A DNA stretch of 64,000 nt from a virus: positions 1 to 64,000 of the IMG/VR virus record IMGVR_UViG_3300048014_000057; one strand, given 5' to 3'. Positions 31,304-40,414 of the stretch are shown here, piece after piece (position 1 is the first letter of the stretch; every line of letters begins with the position of its first letter). The notes beneath the pieces are model-generated. The model was given only the letters and a program-made list of their open reading frames with translations. It did not search any database and was not told the DNA's origin. Made by a program: the position numbers and the translations under genes.

Positions 31304-32515
31304 ATGAAAAATACTGTTTATATAATTACTAATAAAGAAAAGAATATTAATGGAATTATTTCCAATATTGATGAAAATAATATTTCTATTCTTTGGGAAG
31401 ATAAAAAGGAAGAAAAATTAAGTAATGATGAATTAAATTCTCTTTTAGATTCGGATGATTATGATGTAGAAGAAACAGAAATTGAAGAAGATGAAACACC
31501 TGCACAAAAATCAATTCAAACACATAAAACAGCAGATGCTACAGATGAGGTCGATGGAAATCCAAAGACTAAATTAGATTGGATTCGTGCTATTGTTGGT
31601 AATTTAGCCGATATGGACGTAACTACACTAGCAGGATTACAAGACAAAGTTTTAAAACAAATTGGGGGAGAAGCCGAAAGAGCCGGTACTGCAAATGATA
31701 CCGATAAAAATCGTTCTTCTATACAAATGAAACCATCGGGAGCACAAGAAAAATCACCTTTATATACAGAGTCAGTTAAACTTCAAAAAGAAGAAATGGA
31801 TAATATTTTTGGAGAAACTGAATTAACAGAAGATGCAAAATTAAAAATTTCTACTCTTTTTGAGACTTCGATTGCACTTCGTCTTACAGAAGAAGTTCTT
31901 AAAATTCAAGAAATTTATGATAAAAAATTACTAGAAAATATTGAATCACTTACTTCAGAATTAATTGAAAATATAGATTCTTATTTTAATCATGTAACAG
32001 AAGAATGGATTAAAGAAAATCAAGTTGCTATTGAATCTACTTTAAAAACTGAATTAACAGAAGAATTTATTTCTGGTCTTAAGAATTTATTTAATGAACA
32101 TTATATTGAAATTCCAGAGGAAAGAGTTGATGTCTATGAAAATCTTGTTTCTAATTTTACAGAAGTAGAAAATAATTTAAATGTATCAGAAAATAAATTA
32201 ATTGAATCTAAAAAAGAAATTAATAATTTAAGAAAAGAAATTATTATTTTAGAAAATTCTTCTTCATTAACTCTTCCACAGAAAGAAAAATTTAAAACTT
32301 TAATCGAAGGTGTAGATTTTGATAATGAAGAAGAATACAAGAAAAAAATTCTTATAATTAAAGAAGGATTTTTAAATAAGAATAAAGATTCTAATATTAT
32401 TTCAGAATCTTTTTCAGAAGAAAGTAATAATTCATTAACTTCTTCTGATCCTGCTATGTCATCCTATGTAAATGCTATCAGAAAAAATAAGAAATTTTCT
32501 GATAATCCATTTTAA
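31304..32515 (+). CDS. 22: Prohead scaffolding core protein, gp22-like
   Basis: 403 residues, very acidic and helical with long coiled-coil stretches (YENLVSNFTEVENNLNVSEN, SKKEINNLRKEIIILENSSS). The segment DSYFNHVTEEWIKENQVAIE is characteristic of T4-like gp22, and the gene sits between 21 and 23 as in T4. T4 gp22 is 269 residues; the extra N-terminal ~130 residues (Asp/Glu-rich, DDYDVEETEIEEDET) are an addition. Expected to be degraded by gp21 during maturation. Confidence 0.88.
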   Translation: MKNTVYIITNKEKNINGIISNIDENNISILWEDKKEEKLSNDELNSLLDSDDYDVEETEIEEDETPAQKSIQTHKTADATDEVDGNPKTKLDWIRAIVGNLADMDVTTLAGLQDKVLKQIGGEAERAGTANDTDKNRSSIQMKPSGAQEKSPLYTESVKLQKEEMDNIFGETELTEDAKLKISTLFETSIALRLTEEVLKIQEIYDKKLLENIESLTSELIENIDSYFNHVTEEWIKENQVAIESTLKTELTEEFISGLKNLFNEHYIEIPEERVDVYENLVSNFTEVENNLNVSENKLIESKKEINNLRKEIIILENSSSLTLPQKEKFKTLIEGVDFDNEEEYKKKILIIKEGFLNKNKDSNIISESFSEESNNSLTSSDPAMSSYVNAIRKNKKFSDNPF

Positions 32516-32531
32516 TTCGTAAAAAATTCAA

Positions 32532-32542
32532 AATAATAAATA
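32532..32542 (+). promoter_or_regulatory. Late-type promoter of gene 23
   Basis: AATAATAAATA about 37 bp before the major capsid ATG. Confidence 0.65.
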
Positions 32543-32579
32543 AAAATAGAATATAAAAATTAGGGAGAAAAAACAATAT

Positions 32580-33971
32580 ATGAGTAATTTTAAAAATTCA
32601 CCTTCTGAAATGCTTACAGAAAAATGGAAAGAAGTTCTAGAAGTTGATTCTTTACCTTCTATTAAATCTAATTATAGAAAAACTGTTACTGCACGTCTTT
32701 TAGAAAATACTCGAAATGCACAGAGGGAAGCTCGTGCAATGGGTATGGGATTTGGTCTCTTAGCCGAAGAATTTCCAACAAACGTAATGGGTACTTCTTC
32801 TTCTGTATCAGGAACGGGTAATATTGATACATTTGATCCTATTCTTATTTCCCTAATTAGACGAACAATGCCTAATCTTATTGCATATGATATTTGTGGG
32901 GTACAGCCTATGACTGGTCCTACTGGATTAATCTTTGCACTTCGTTCACGTTATGGTTCACAGACTGGTACTGAAAACTTCTATAACGAAGTCAACACAG
33001 GATGGTCTTCATTCCCAGGTGCAAACATTTCTGCCAATGCTGCTGGTTATGCCAATACTACTGTTCCTGGTGGTGCCAATGGTAATCTTTCTGGTCTTCC
33101 TGGTATTTCCAATAACGCTGGTAACTCAACATATAACTACGCTGGTGGTATGTCAACTGCCGTAGCGGAAGGTCTTGGATTTGGTAACTCTGTATTCCCT
33201 GAAATTGCTATCTCCATTGAAAAAACCAATGTTAATGCCAAGGAAAGAGGATTAAAAGCAGAATATTCTATCGAACTTGCACAGGATTTACGTGCTGTTC
33301 ATGGTCTTGATGCTGAATCACTTCTTTCGGATTTCCTTTCTGCTGAATTACTTGCTGAAATTAATCGTGAAGTTGTTCGTACTATTAACGTTACTGCTTC
33401 TGTTGGTGCTCAGTTTGGTACTACTTCTGTTGGTGTATTTGATCTTGATCTTGATTCGGATGGTAGATGGATGATTGAGAAATTTAAAGGTCTCATGTTC
33501 CGTCTTGATCTTGAAGCTAATGCAATTGCCAAGAATACCCGACGTGGTAAAGGTAACTTCTTAATTTGTTCTTCTAACGTTGCTTCTGCACTACAGGCTG
33601 CTGGTGTTCTACAGTTTACTCCTAAGTTAGATGGAAATCAGTTAGAAGTTGATGATACTGGTAATACTTTTGCTGGTGTTCTTAATGGAAGATATAAAGT
33701 ATATATTGATCCATATTCAACTGGTGATTATATGACTATTGGATATAAAGGTCAAAATGCCTTCGATGCTGGTTTATTTTACTGTCCATATGTTCCTCTA
33801 CAATTATTAAAAGCTATTGATCCAAATACACTCCAACCTAAGATCGCCTTTAAGACTCGTTATGGCATGGTTGCTAATCCTTTTGCTCAGGGACTTACTG
33901 TTGGACAAGGTGCTCTTATCCAGGATTCCAATCTATTTTTTAATCGGCTGCAAATTAAAAATTTAATGTAA
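32580..33971 (+). CDS. 23: Major capsid protein gp23
   Basis: 463 residues (T4 gp23 521). Conserved T4-like capsid sequence: FDPILISLIRRTMPNLIAYD, GVQPMTGPTGLIFALRSRYG, the Gly/Asn/Ala-rich insertion loop, KERGLKAEYSIELAQDLRAV, AEINREVVRTINVTASVGAQ, YKVYIDPYSTGDYMTIGYKG and KTRYGMVANPFAQG. The N-terminal ~65 residues including LLAEEFPTNVMG would be cut by gp21. Codon use shifts to more C-ending codons, as expected of the most expressed gene. Confidence 0.97.
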   Translation: MSNFKNSPSEMLTEKWKEVLEVDSLPSIKSNYRKTVTARLLENTRNAQREARAMGMGFGLLAEEFPTNVMGTSSSVSGTGNIDTFDPILISLIRRTMPNLIAYDICGVQPMTGPTGLIFALRSRYGSQTGTENFYNEVNTGWSSFPGANISANAAGYANTTVPGGANGNLSGLPGISNNAGNSTYNYAGGMSTAVAEGLGFGNSVFPEIAISIEKTNVNAKERGLKAEYSIELAQDLRAVHGLDAESLLSDFLSAELLAEINREVVRTINVTASVGAQFGTTSVGVFDLDLDSDGRWMIEKFKGLMFRLDLEANAIAKNTRRGKGNFLICSSNVASALQAAGVLQFTPKLDGNQLEVDDTGNTFAGVLNGRYKVYIDPYSTGDYMTIGYKGQNAFDAGLFYCPYVPLQLLKAIDPNTLQPKIAFKTRYGMVANPFAQGLTVGQGALIQDSNLFFNRLQIKNLM

Positions 33972-34000
33972 ATGCTATTTTCTTATGTAAAATAAGAATA

Positions 34001-34030
34001 AAAAAAAGAGCCTTAATTGGCTCTTTTTTT
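34001..34030. terminator. Bidirectional terminator after gene 23
   Basis: AAAAAAAGAGCC-TTAATT-GGCTCTTTTTTT, 12-bp stem with A and T tracts. It ends gene 23 on the plus strand and the homing endonuclease on the minus strand, whose stop codon lies in the stem. Confidence 0.93.
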
Positions 34031-35444
34031 ATATCAATACCCATGTTATTTTTCCGGCATCCCATACTCTTTTATATCCTAATAATTTCATTGCTTCACT
34101 TTCTGTCATATTAGTCATATCTAAACCAAATTGTGATTGGATTATATCTTTTCTGAATCCTCTTTTGGACATTCTTTTTAAATTTTTATCTAAATACATA
34201 TAATCAGGTGAAGGTTCTCCAACTGATATAAATCCATGTAAAGAATATACCTTACCAGAAGCATATGATCTATCAGAATAAGATATTATAGAGCCTTTAT
34301 TATTTTTTTTAAAATGTTTAAGAAGTTTAGAAAATCCTCCTAAAACTATAGTATTTAGTTTATTTGCATATCTAATTAATTCCCAATCATAATTTTTATT
34401 AAATCTTGATATTGAAAATGACATACAAGCAACTAATTCGTTTTCAGAATATAATCCATATGAAATAGAAGCATTATCTTCTCCTTGTATATGATTATCT
34501 TCAAAAAATTTTTTTCTTAAATATTTAGGAACTTCTTGTATTATAGTTTTTCTTGCAAATATTTTTCTATCAATGAATCCTAATTTATTTTTTATCATAC
34601 TTTTAATAATTTCTGGTTTTTCTGCCCATATATCACTCCATACATGAAAAAGAAAAATTCCATCATTTTCACAAGCATTAGTTTTATTAAAATGATACCA
34701 TTTATCTTTTCCTTTTGCTTCTTCGTGATGAAAAATAAGACCATTATATTCAATGGCTATTTTTTTATCTGGCATATAAATATCTAGCTCTTTGTTTTTT
34801 TCATTAATTATTGTTGTTCTATCATTAATTTTAATTTCATTATTATAAAATGATTTAATAAAATCATATATTTCTTTTTGGGATTTAGAAACTTTTACAT
34901 GAGGTTTATCATAATCATTAGGATTTTTGGCGATAATATCATATTCTGAAAATAAAGTAGAAATAACACCTAAAGAAACATCAAATTTATCTGCTAATTG
35001 ACGCATAGTTAAACCAGAATTGTAGGCATTTTCTATTACTTCTTTTGTTAGAATTTCTCTAGAATACATACCAACACGAAAATTTTCTATTTGGTGTTTA
35101 ATTAAATATTGTTTTACTAAAACTTCAGAACAACCTAAAATCTCTCCTATATCCCACTGAGATTTTTTTTGATTAACTCTTATATCATATAACCATTCAT
35201 AGTCATTCAATTTTTCATGAGCTTCTAATTTATTATTTCTTTTCTTTCCAATTTGATTTTCTCCGACAATTTTAGATGCTTCCTCATGATCTCTTAGAGG
35301 AATATTAAAATTCCTCATCCACCTAAGAAAGGTAGGTCGAGAAACAGAGAATTGTGTAGAAATCTGAGTAGGCGATTTCTTTTCGACATTATAAAGATTT
35401 TCTAATTCTTCTTTAGTAATTGGACATTCGATTTTTCTAGACAT
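34029..35444 (-). CDS. Large homing endonuclease, Vsr/PD-(D/E)XK-like, paralogue 2
   Basis: 471 residues from ATG 35444 (MSRKIECPITKEELENL), eight bases after GGAG. HTH-like N-terminal repeats (TQISTQFSVSRPTFLRWMRN, MRQLADKFDVSLGVISTLF) precede the nuclease core (ELDIYMPDKKIAIEYNGLIF, HHEE). The C-terminal domain (DNHIQGEDNASISYGLYS, SYSDRSYASGKVYSLHGF) is shared with 17607 and 35437. It overlaps the upstream paralogue by 8 bp, so the two form an operon next to gene 23. Confidence 0.8.
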   Translation of the reverse strand: MSRKIECPITKEELENLYNVEKKSPTQISTQFSVSRPTFLRWMRNFNIPLRDHEEASKIVGENQIGKKRNNKLEAHEKLNDYEWLYDIRVNQKKSQWDIGEILGCSEVLVKQYLIKHQIENFRVGMYSREILTKEVIENAYNSGLTMRQLADKFDVSLGVISTLFSEYDIIAKNPNDYDKPHVKVSKSQKEIYDFIKSFYNNEIKINDRTTIINEKNKELDIYMPDKKIAIEYNGLIFHHEEAKGKDKWYHFNKTNACENDGIFLFHVWSDIWAEKPEIIKSMIKNKLGFIDRKIFARKTIIQEVPKYLRKKFFEDNHIQGEDNASISYGLYSENELVACMSFSISRFNKNYDWELIRYANKLNTIVLGGFSKLLKHFKKNNKGSIISYSDRSYASGKVYSLHGFISVGEPSPDYMYLDKNLKRMSKRGFRKDIIQSQFGLDMTNMTESEAMKLLGYKRVWDAGKITWVLI

Positions 35445-36876
35445 TTTCATAACTCCATATGTTATTTCCACAGTCAAAAAATAACCTATAACCATTATTC
35501 AACATATTTTCTCTTTCAGATAGGGTTTCATCATATAATTTTAGATTTTGTAATTTATGTTTCTGAAATTCCATTCTATTGTAGGAAATATTACCATCTG
35601 TATATCTATAACCTATTTTTGTAGAACCCTTAAATTTTAACCCCATCCTTTCAAAAACCTCACCTTCTCCGTATTGTCTGTCGGAATAACATATCACTTT
35701 TTCTTCTATTTTTAAAGTCTTTTTAAATTGAGAAAATAATTTGGAAGCACCACCAACAATATTTTTAAATTTTAAAGTACATAATCTTACCAATTCCCAA
35801 TCATAATTCTTATTAAATCTTGGACGAGAAAATGACATTACTTGTACTAAAATATCTTCATAGAATAATCCATATCTGACAGAAGAAGATGCTGTTCCGT
35901 TAATATGATTTTCCTGACAAAATTCATCATGATCTTTCTTGGATATTTCTCTTACTTCACATTTTCTTCCCATTATCTTTTCTGATTTTCCAAGCGAATT
36001 TGATATAATGGATTCAACAATTTCCTTTTTATCTCTCCATTTTTCATCAGATATATGGAGAATCTTTATATTTTTATTCAAACATGCAAGAGTTTTATTA
36101 AACAATTTTTCCTGATTTTCTTTTTTAAAATCTACATAAGAATGCCAATAGAGCCCATTTATTTCTATGGCTAAGTTATGGGAAGGAATGTAAATATCCA
36201 ATTCCTTACCATCTAAAATTGATCTATTGGTGATTTCAGGAATAATACCCAAAGATTTTATATATTCTCCAATTTCTCTTTCATCCTTTGATTGATTACA
36301 ATAATATTTTATTTCTATATTATATTTCCTAAGATAATCAAGAACAGTTCCATAATAAACTCCTAGAAATTCTGCTATTTCTTCCGAGGTTTTTTCTTGA
36401 TATTCATTTTCTAACCATTCTTTATTTTGTAAATATTCTAAGGCTTGAGGATTATTTTTTTCTAGTTTACTCCTTCTCAAGATTTTTTTTATATCTTCTC
36501 TCTGGGAGTTATATTCAACACCATATTTTTTCAATAAAGTGTTACGTGCTTTTTCTTTTTTAACTTCTTGATCTATTCCCGACACTCTTTTTTTCATTAC
36601 CTCTTTATCTAAAAAATAACATTTTTTGGAACAATATAAAGAAATTTCTTTTTTATCTGTAAAGTGTTGATGTTCTTTATTACAAATTTTACATCTAGGT
36701 AATTCTGTAAATTCTAATTCTAAAAATTTAAGCCTTTCTGAGAGATTTGTATTTTCTCTCAGAAAGGCTGTATTTTCTATAACTTGATTATACAAATTTA
36801 TATTTTTATTTTTTAAAATTATTAACTTTCTTTGTTTTTCGGGAAGTAGATTTTTTATTTCTTCTAAAAGAGTCAT
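35437..36876 (-). CDS. Large homing endonuclease, Vsr/PD-(D/E)XK-like, paralogue 3
   Basis: 479 residues. The N-terminus has a zinc-finger-like cysteine set (PRCKICNKEHQHF, SLYCSKKCYF) absent from the other two, then an HTH (EEIAEFLGVYYGTVLDYLRK). The nuclease core is ELDIYIPSHNLAIEINGLYW followed by HSY. The shared C-terminal domain includes NHINGTASSSVRYGLFY and CYSDRQYGEGEVFERMGL. Two adjacent, diverged family members beside the capsid gene imply successive insertions rather than a simple tandem duplication. Confidence 0.8.
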   Translation of the reverse strand: MTLLEEIKNLLPEKQRKLIILKNKNINLYNQVIENTAFLRENTNLSERLKFLELEFTELPRCKICNKEHQHFTDKKEISLYCSKKCYFLDKEVMKKRVSGIDQEVKKEKARNTLLKKYGVEYNSQREDIKKILRRSKLEKNNPQALEYLQNKEWLENEYQEKTSEEIAEFLGVYYGTVLDYLRKYNIEIKYYCNQSKDEREIGEYIKSLGIIPEITNRSILDGKELDIYIPSHNLAIEINGLYWHSYVDFKKENQEKLFNKTLACLNKNIKILHISDEKWRDKKEIVESIISNSLGKSEKIMGRKCEVREISKKDHDEFCQENHINGTASSSVRYGLFYEDILVQVMSFSRPRFNKNYDWELVRLCTLKFKNIVGGASKLFSQFKKTLKIEEKVICYSDRQYGEGEVFERMGLKFKGSTKIGYRYTDGNISYNRMEFQKHKLQNLKLYDETLSERENMLNNGYRLFFDCGNNIWSYENV

Positions 36877-36882
36877 AATTTT

Positions 36883-37083
36883 TTATCTTTTAGGTTTAGA
36901 ACACCACAATTCAAAATATTCTTCGGGAGTTCTTGTCTTACCATTATCTGCTTCATTAAACCAATCACATTCTTGTTGTGCAAGTTCTTCATTAGGACAT
37001 TCAATTACAACATCACCATAATCATTAATAACAGCCCAATATTCTTTATCATCTTTACATTGTTCTATATGATATGTTCTCAT
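36883..37083 (-). CDS. Hypothetical small protein
   Basis: 66 residues, acidic with two Trp (EYWAVINDYGDVVIECPNEE, YFELWCSKPKR). Lies in a run of small minus-strand genes (38263 to 36883) upstream of the homing endonucleases. Function unknown. Confidence 0.65.
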   Translation of the reverse strand: MRTYHIEQCKDDKEYWAVINDYGDVVIECPNEELAQQECDWFNEADNGKTRTPEEYFELWCSKPKR

Positions 37084-37094
37084 TTAAAATTTTC

Positions 37095-37406
37095 CTATAA
37101 AAAATTAATATATTCTATTTCATCTGTCATATTATGATGATTATTTTCTAATAATCCTATTAGGTAGGAAATAATATCTTTTTTTATTTCTTTATTTGTT
37201 TCATAAATTTCCACTATCTCTACAGCTTCTCTTATAATTTGATAATGTGATAATTCTTTTTTTCTATATTTCCAAGGTATTTTATCATTATCCCAAGGAA
37301 ATGTAAACCTAAAAGCAATATCATTTTTATCGGCTAATTCTTGTGCTTCCAGTAAAATTTCATGAGCTTTATGGGAAAGTTCATTTAGTTTTTCTTTATC
37401 ATTCAT
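37095..37406 (-). CDS. Hypothetical protein
   Basis: 103 residues, helical and charged (KLNELSHKAHEILLEAQELA) with a short aromatic middle (FRFTFPWDNDKIPWKYRKK). Small-gene operon; function unknown. Confidence 0.65.
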   Translation of the reverse strand: MNDKEKLNELSHKAHEILLEAQELADKNDIAFRFTFPWDNDKIPWKYRKKELSHYQIIREAVEIVEIYETNKEIKKDIISYLIGLLENNHHNMTDEIEYINFL

Positions 37407-37408
37407 TT

Positions 37409-37627
37409 TTATTCTCCTAAGATTTTCATAATATCTTCTTTATTATTTACTATAAAATCGGATATTTTTTTACGCCAATCACTACTAACGCTATTGATAT
37501 TATATTTTTGTATAAATAAATGTTCTATTTCATTTTTCTTAATTAAATTTTGTTCATATTCATTTGCATCTATTTTTTTTTCAAAAAAATTTCTATCTGA
37601 TGTTTTAAATCCTGCAACAATACCCAT
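37409..37627 (-). CDS. Hypothetical small protein
   Basis: 72 residues (MGIVAGFKTSDRNFFEKKID). Its start overlaps the end of the upstream gene by 58 bp in another frame, so one of the two starts may be further in. Function unknown. Confidence 0.5.
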   Translation of the reverse strand: MGIVAGFKTSDRNFFEKKIDANEYEQNLIKKNEIEHLFIQKYNINSVSSDWRKKISDFIVNNKEDIMKILGE

Positions 37628-37812
37628 TTAATATTCTTTATTAATCTAACACCATCACATTTTTCGTCAACAACTTTCATATAACCATTAATATCATACT
37701 GACTTCCATATAATTTAATAAATGTACGTAATTTTTGATTAAATTGTCTAAGACATTTTTCTAAATCATCCAAATCTTTTTTCATATATTCATTTATATC
37801 ATTCATTCCCAT
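37570..37812 (-). CDS. Hypothetical small protein
   Basis: 80 residues, helical (KKDLDDLEKCLRQFNQKLRT). Two in-frame ATGs at 37812 and 37806; GAGGAAG is placed for either. Overlaps both neighbours. Function unknown. Confidence 0.55.
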   Translation of the reverse strand: MGMNDINEYMKKDLDDLEKCLRQFNQKLRTFIKLYGSQYDINGYMKVVDEKCDGVRLIKNIKWVLLQDLKHQIEIFLKKK

Positions 37813-38021
37813 ACTTCCTCTAATGCAAAAACTTCATTTGTATCTATATAATAAGGACATTCTGAATATATTAATTCAGGTTTTTTTACTAAATCTTTTT
37901 CTGTTGATCCGAAATAATACTCTTTTTTTGTTTTAAAATTCCATTGATCTTTAATTATTATTTTATATTCCCATATTAAATTTCCATTAAAACATCTATA
38001 TTTTGATCTTTTTTTATTCAT
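37803..38021 (-). CDS. Hypothetical small protein
   Basis: 72 residues, with a basic, aromatic N-terminal half (KYRCFNGNLIWEYKIIIKDQ) and an acidic end. Start overlaps the preceding gene's stop (ATGA type at 38021-38018). Function unknown. Confidence 0.6.
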   Translation of the reverse strand: MNKKRSKYRCFNGNLIWEYKIIIKDQWNFKTKKEYYFGSTEKDLVKKPELIYSECPYYIDTNEVFALEEVWE

Positions 38022-38263
38022 GGATCAAATCCCATATCAAAAATATCAAATGCAGTCATTTTTTTAATTTTATCTTCTGGAATTGATACAATTATTTTTG
38101 CATTCTTCCAATGATTCCCCCATGTAATAGGAACATCTAACTGAAGATAACAATATACCCACCAATGAGGATAATTATCTCTATAATAATTATCTAAATC
38201 ATCAGGAATTTTCATATCAGCTTCGATTGCTGCTTGTTTTAACATAGAAGAAATATACATCAT
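38018..38263 (-). CDS. Hypothetical small protein
   Basis: 81 residues with several Trp and Tyr (YPHWWVYCYLQLDVPITWGN). First of the coupled minus-strand small genes. Function unknown. Confidence 0.65.
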   Translation of the reverse strand: MMYISSMLKQAAIEADMKIPDDLDNYYRDNYPHWWVYCYLQLDVPITWGNHWKNAKIIVSIPEDKIKKMTAFDIFDMGFDP

Positions 38264-38292
38264 TTAATAATATCCTTTTTTAATTATTTTAA

Positions 38293-39099
38293 TTAAAATT
38301 TATCTGCTTCATCTCTTGTCAAGAAAAAATGTATCCCCGAAGAACATTCGTCAAACCTATCTTCACAGAATGGCTTGGTAGGTCTAACGGTTTTTCCAAC
38401 TTCATATTTAAAATTAGGATCATGTCGAGAAAACCCTTCACCTTCTATAACAATGACATATTCGGCCCGGCATTTCCTAGTTGTGGCGTTACTTCTTTTA
38501 GAATCGGCCGGAATTTTAAGTGTACAAATTACACCACCTTTAAGTTGTTTATAACCGATAATTTCTCCTTCCGGACAAATATTGGTCATTTCTACTACAT
38601 GATCCGGTATATTCTTGGCTTTACCAAGATCAGCATCATAAAGATTGGTTTCACGAAGATTGGCCCCCCGAAGATCGGCTCCTGAAAAATTAGCAAAATA
38701 AAGATTGGCCCCTTGAAGATTGGCCCCTTGAAGATCAGCCCACCGAAGATTGACATCTTGAAGATCGGCCCCTTGAAGATTGGCCCCTTGAAGATCAGCC
38801 CATTGAAGATCAGCCCATTGAAGATCGACCCTCAGAAGATCAGCACCATAAAGATTGGCCCCCCGAAGATTGGCTCCTGAAAAATTAGCAAAATAAAGAT
38901 TGGCCCCTTGAAGATTGGCCCCCCGAAGATCGGTCCACCGAAGATTGGCTTCCCGAAGATCGGCTCCTTGAAGATTAGCCCCTTGAAGATTGGCTTCCCG
39001 AAGATCGGCTCCTTGAAGATCGGCTCCTTGAAGATTGGCTCCTTGAAGATCGGCCTTTGGTGCGATGTTATATTCTTTATCATTGATCAACATTTTCAT
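38293..39099 (-). CDS. Pentapeptide-repeat protein with C-terminal DUF5758-like domain
   Basis: 268 residues. Residues 18 to about 160 are ~28 tandem A(D/N)Lxx pentapeptides (for example ADLQGANLQGADLREANLQG), which fold as a right-handed four-sided beta-helix. The C-terminal ~100 residues (YKQLKGGVICTLKIPADSKR, YEVGKTVRPTKPFCEDRFDE, CSSGIHFFLTRDEA) match a domain often found after phage pentapeptide repeats. Some pentapeptide proteins mimic DNA and bind gyrase; no such role is shown here. Repeats are also near-identical at DNA level (CTTCAAGGGGCC-like units), so copy number may vary. Confidence 0.88.
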   Translation of the reverse strand: MKMLINDKEYNIAPKADLQGANLQGADLQGADLREANLQGANLQGADLREANLRWTDLRGANLQGANLYFANFSGANLRGANLYGADLLRVDLQWADLQWADLQGANLQGADLQDVNLRWADLQGANLQGANLYFANFSGADLRGANLRETNLYDADLGKAKNIPDHVVEMTNICPEGEIIGYKQLKGGVICTLKIPADSKRSNATTRKCRAEYVIVIEGEGFSRHDPNFKYEVGKTVRPTKPFCEDRFDECSSGIHFFLTRDEADKF

Positions 39100-39106
39100 T
39101 TCTCCT

Positions 39107-40144
39107 TTATTTTACAGTTTTTAATATTAAAGTTACTTCATTACACATTACAATTGGACGATATTCTGTTTTATTTTTTATTTTTTCTCTAATAATTTCT
39201 GGATCAATTTCATCACATATCATTTTATATATTTCGTCAAAGTCTTTTTTTACAATTCTAGCCCAAGAAATTGATAAATCTTCTCCTTCTATACGAGAAC
39301 GAATTATTGAAAGATTATTTCCACGAATACAATGAAGATAATTATATTTTGTATTAAATGTCCATACAATTTTACTACCCATAATTTTTTGGGGTAGTTC
39401 TGAACTAATAGAATTCCATGATTTTAGAAATTTAAAATCATTAAAATTTGGAATTATTGTTTTTTCTTCTGTACGAGGTTTATTTTGTAAACTTAAAAAA
39501 TTTCTATATGTTTCTACATCTTTTAGAAACTTAGTATAAAAATTAATTCTATCCTGAATATCTTCTCTTGATAAATAAGAATATGCTTTGGCAGCAGCTT
39601 CATCTTCTTTAATACAAATTAATTCTTCTAAAAGACAAGAAAAATAATCCCAAATATACTTAGAAATAATATCGGAAATACTTTTCTCATATAAGAAATT
39701 ATAAATATTTATATCAATAAATTTATTATTTTCAATAATTTTTTCAATAATATCGATAGTTCCAAAAGCCTTTTCTTTGGCCTGTAAAGTTTTATTTTTT
39801 ATCATATTGTAATTCATTTTTACTTTCTTTTCATTATTATAACGATCTACTATTTCTTTAATTTTATTTTGTAAAAATTTATGGGAACTTTCAGGTAAAA
39901 TAATCCCACGAGAAAGCATACGTGCAATCCAACATGCAGTCAATGACAAAAATATATGATTTGATTTTTTAATAATTTCTGCAATATTTTCTTGATTTGT
40001 TTCTTTTAAATATTGCAACATAAATTTAAGACCATCTTTATCTGTAAAGTCATAATGATAGTCGTTAAATGCCTGTGTTATTTCGGAATCTGTAGGAGGA
40101 TGATCAAAAGTAGGTTCTTTAACCCTTAAATTTTGAGATTTCAT
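39107..40144 (-). CDS. Hypothetical protein
   Basis: 345 residues, mostly helical, with a more beta-like C-terminal third (WTFNTKYNYLHCIRGNNLSI). No signal peptide or membrane segment seen. Followed closely by the pentapeptide gene. A TTGACA box lies upstream (minus strand, plus 40201-40206) with a TAGAGA -10. Not recognised. Confidence 0.7.
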   Translation of the reverse strand: MKSQNLRVKEPTFDHPPTDSEITQAFNDYHYDFTDKDGLKFMLQYLKETNQENIAEIIKKSNHIFLSLTACWIARMLSRGIILPESSHKFLQNKIKEIVDRYNNEKKVKMNYNMIKNKTLQAKEKAFGTIDIIEKIIENNKFIDINIYNFLYEKSISDIISKYIWDYFSCLLEELICIKEDEAAAKAYSYLSREDIQDRINFYTKFLKDVETYRNFLSLQNKPRTEEKTIIPNFNDFKFLKSWNSISSELPQKIMGSKIVWTFNTKYNYLHCIRGNNLSIIRSRIEGEDLSISWARIVKKDFDEIYKMICDEIDPEIIREKIKNKTEYRPIVMCNEVTLILKTVK

Positions 40145-40212
40145 AATATATATTCCTTGGAGATTAGAAGATTTCTATCTCTATCCTACATTTTATAGGA
40201 TGTCAATATCGT

Positions 40213-40401
40213 TTAGGACTTAAGTCCTAAAACATAATCTTCCGCAATATCCGATAATTCATTAATCGATAAATTATTAAAATAAGAACTTTTTATCCAT
40301 TTATTATTATAATAATAATCTATCCAATAAAGATTAATTTTATGCATTACATTAACAATCGCTTTTAAATTAAAATCATCTGAAAAATATTCTTTATACA
40401 T
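40213..40401 (-). CDS. Hypothetical small protein
   Basis: 62 residues from ATG 40401 (MYKEYFSDDFNLKAIVNVMH), chosen because AGGAG lies five bases upstream; a start at 40446 would overlap the fibre gene. The 3' end forms the palindrome TTAGGACTTAAGTCCTAA. Function unknown. Confidence 0.6.
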   Translation of the reverse strand: MYKEYFSDDFNLKAIVNVMHKINLYWIDYYYNNKWIKSSYFNNLSINELSDIAEDYVLGLKS

Positions 40402-40414
40402 ATTATCTCCTATT

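Noticed and set aside
38832-39192. Repetitive frames antisense to or shifted in the pentapeptide gene, and resemblance to a repeat array
   Set aside because: The 15-bp periodicity is contiguous coding repeats with no spacers, so not CRISPR; other frames only translate the same repeats.
40213-40230. Palindrome TTAGGACTTAAGTCCTAA as a terminator
   Set aside because: No loop of useful size and no T tract on either strand; more likely coincidental end of the small gene.
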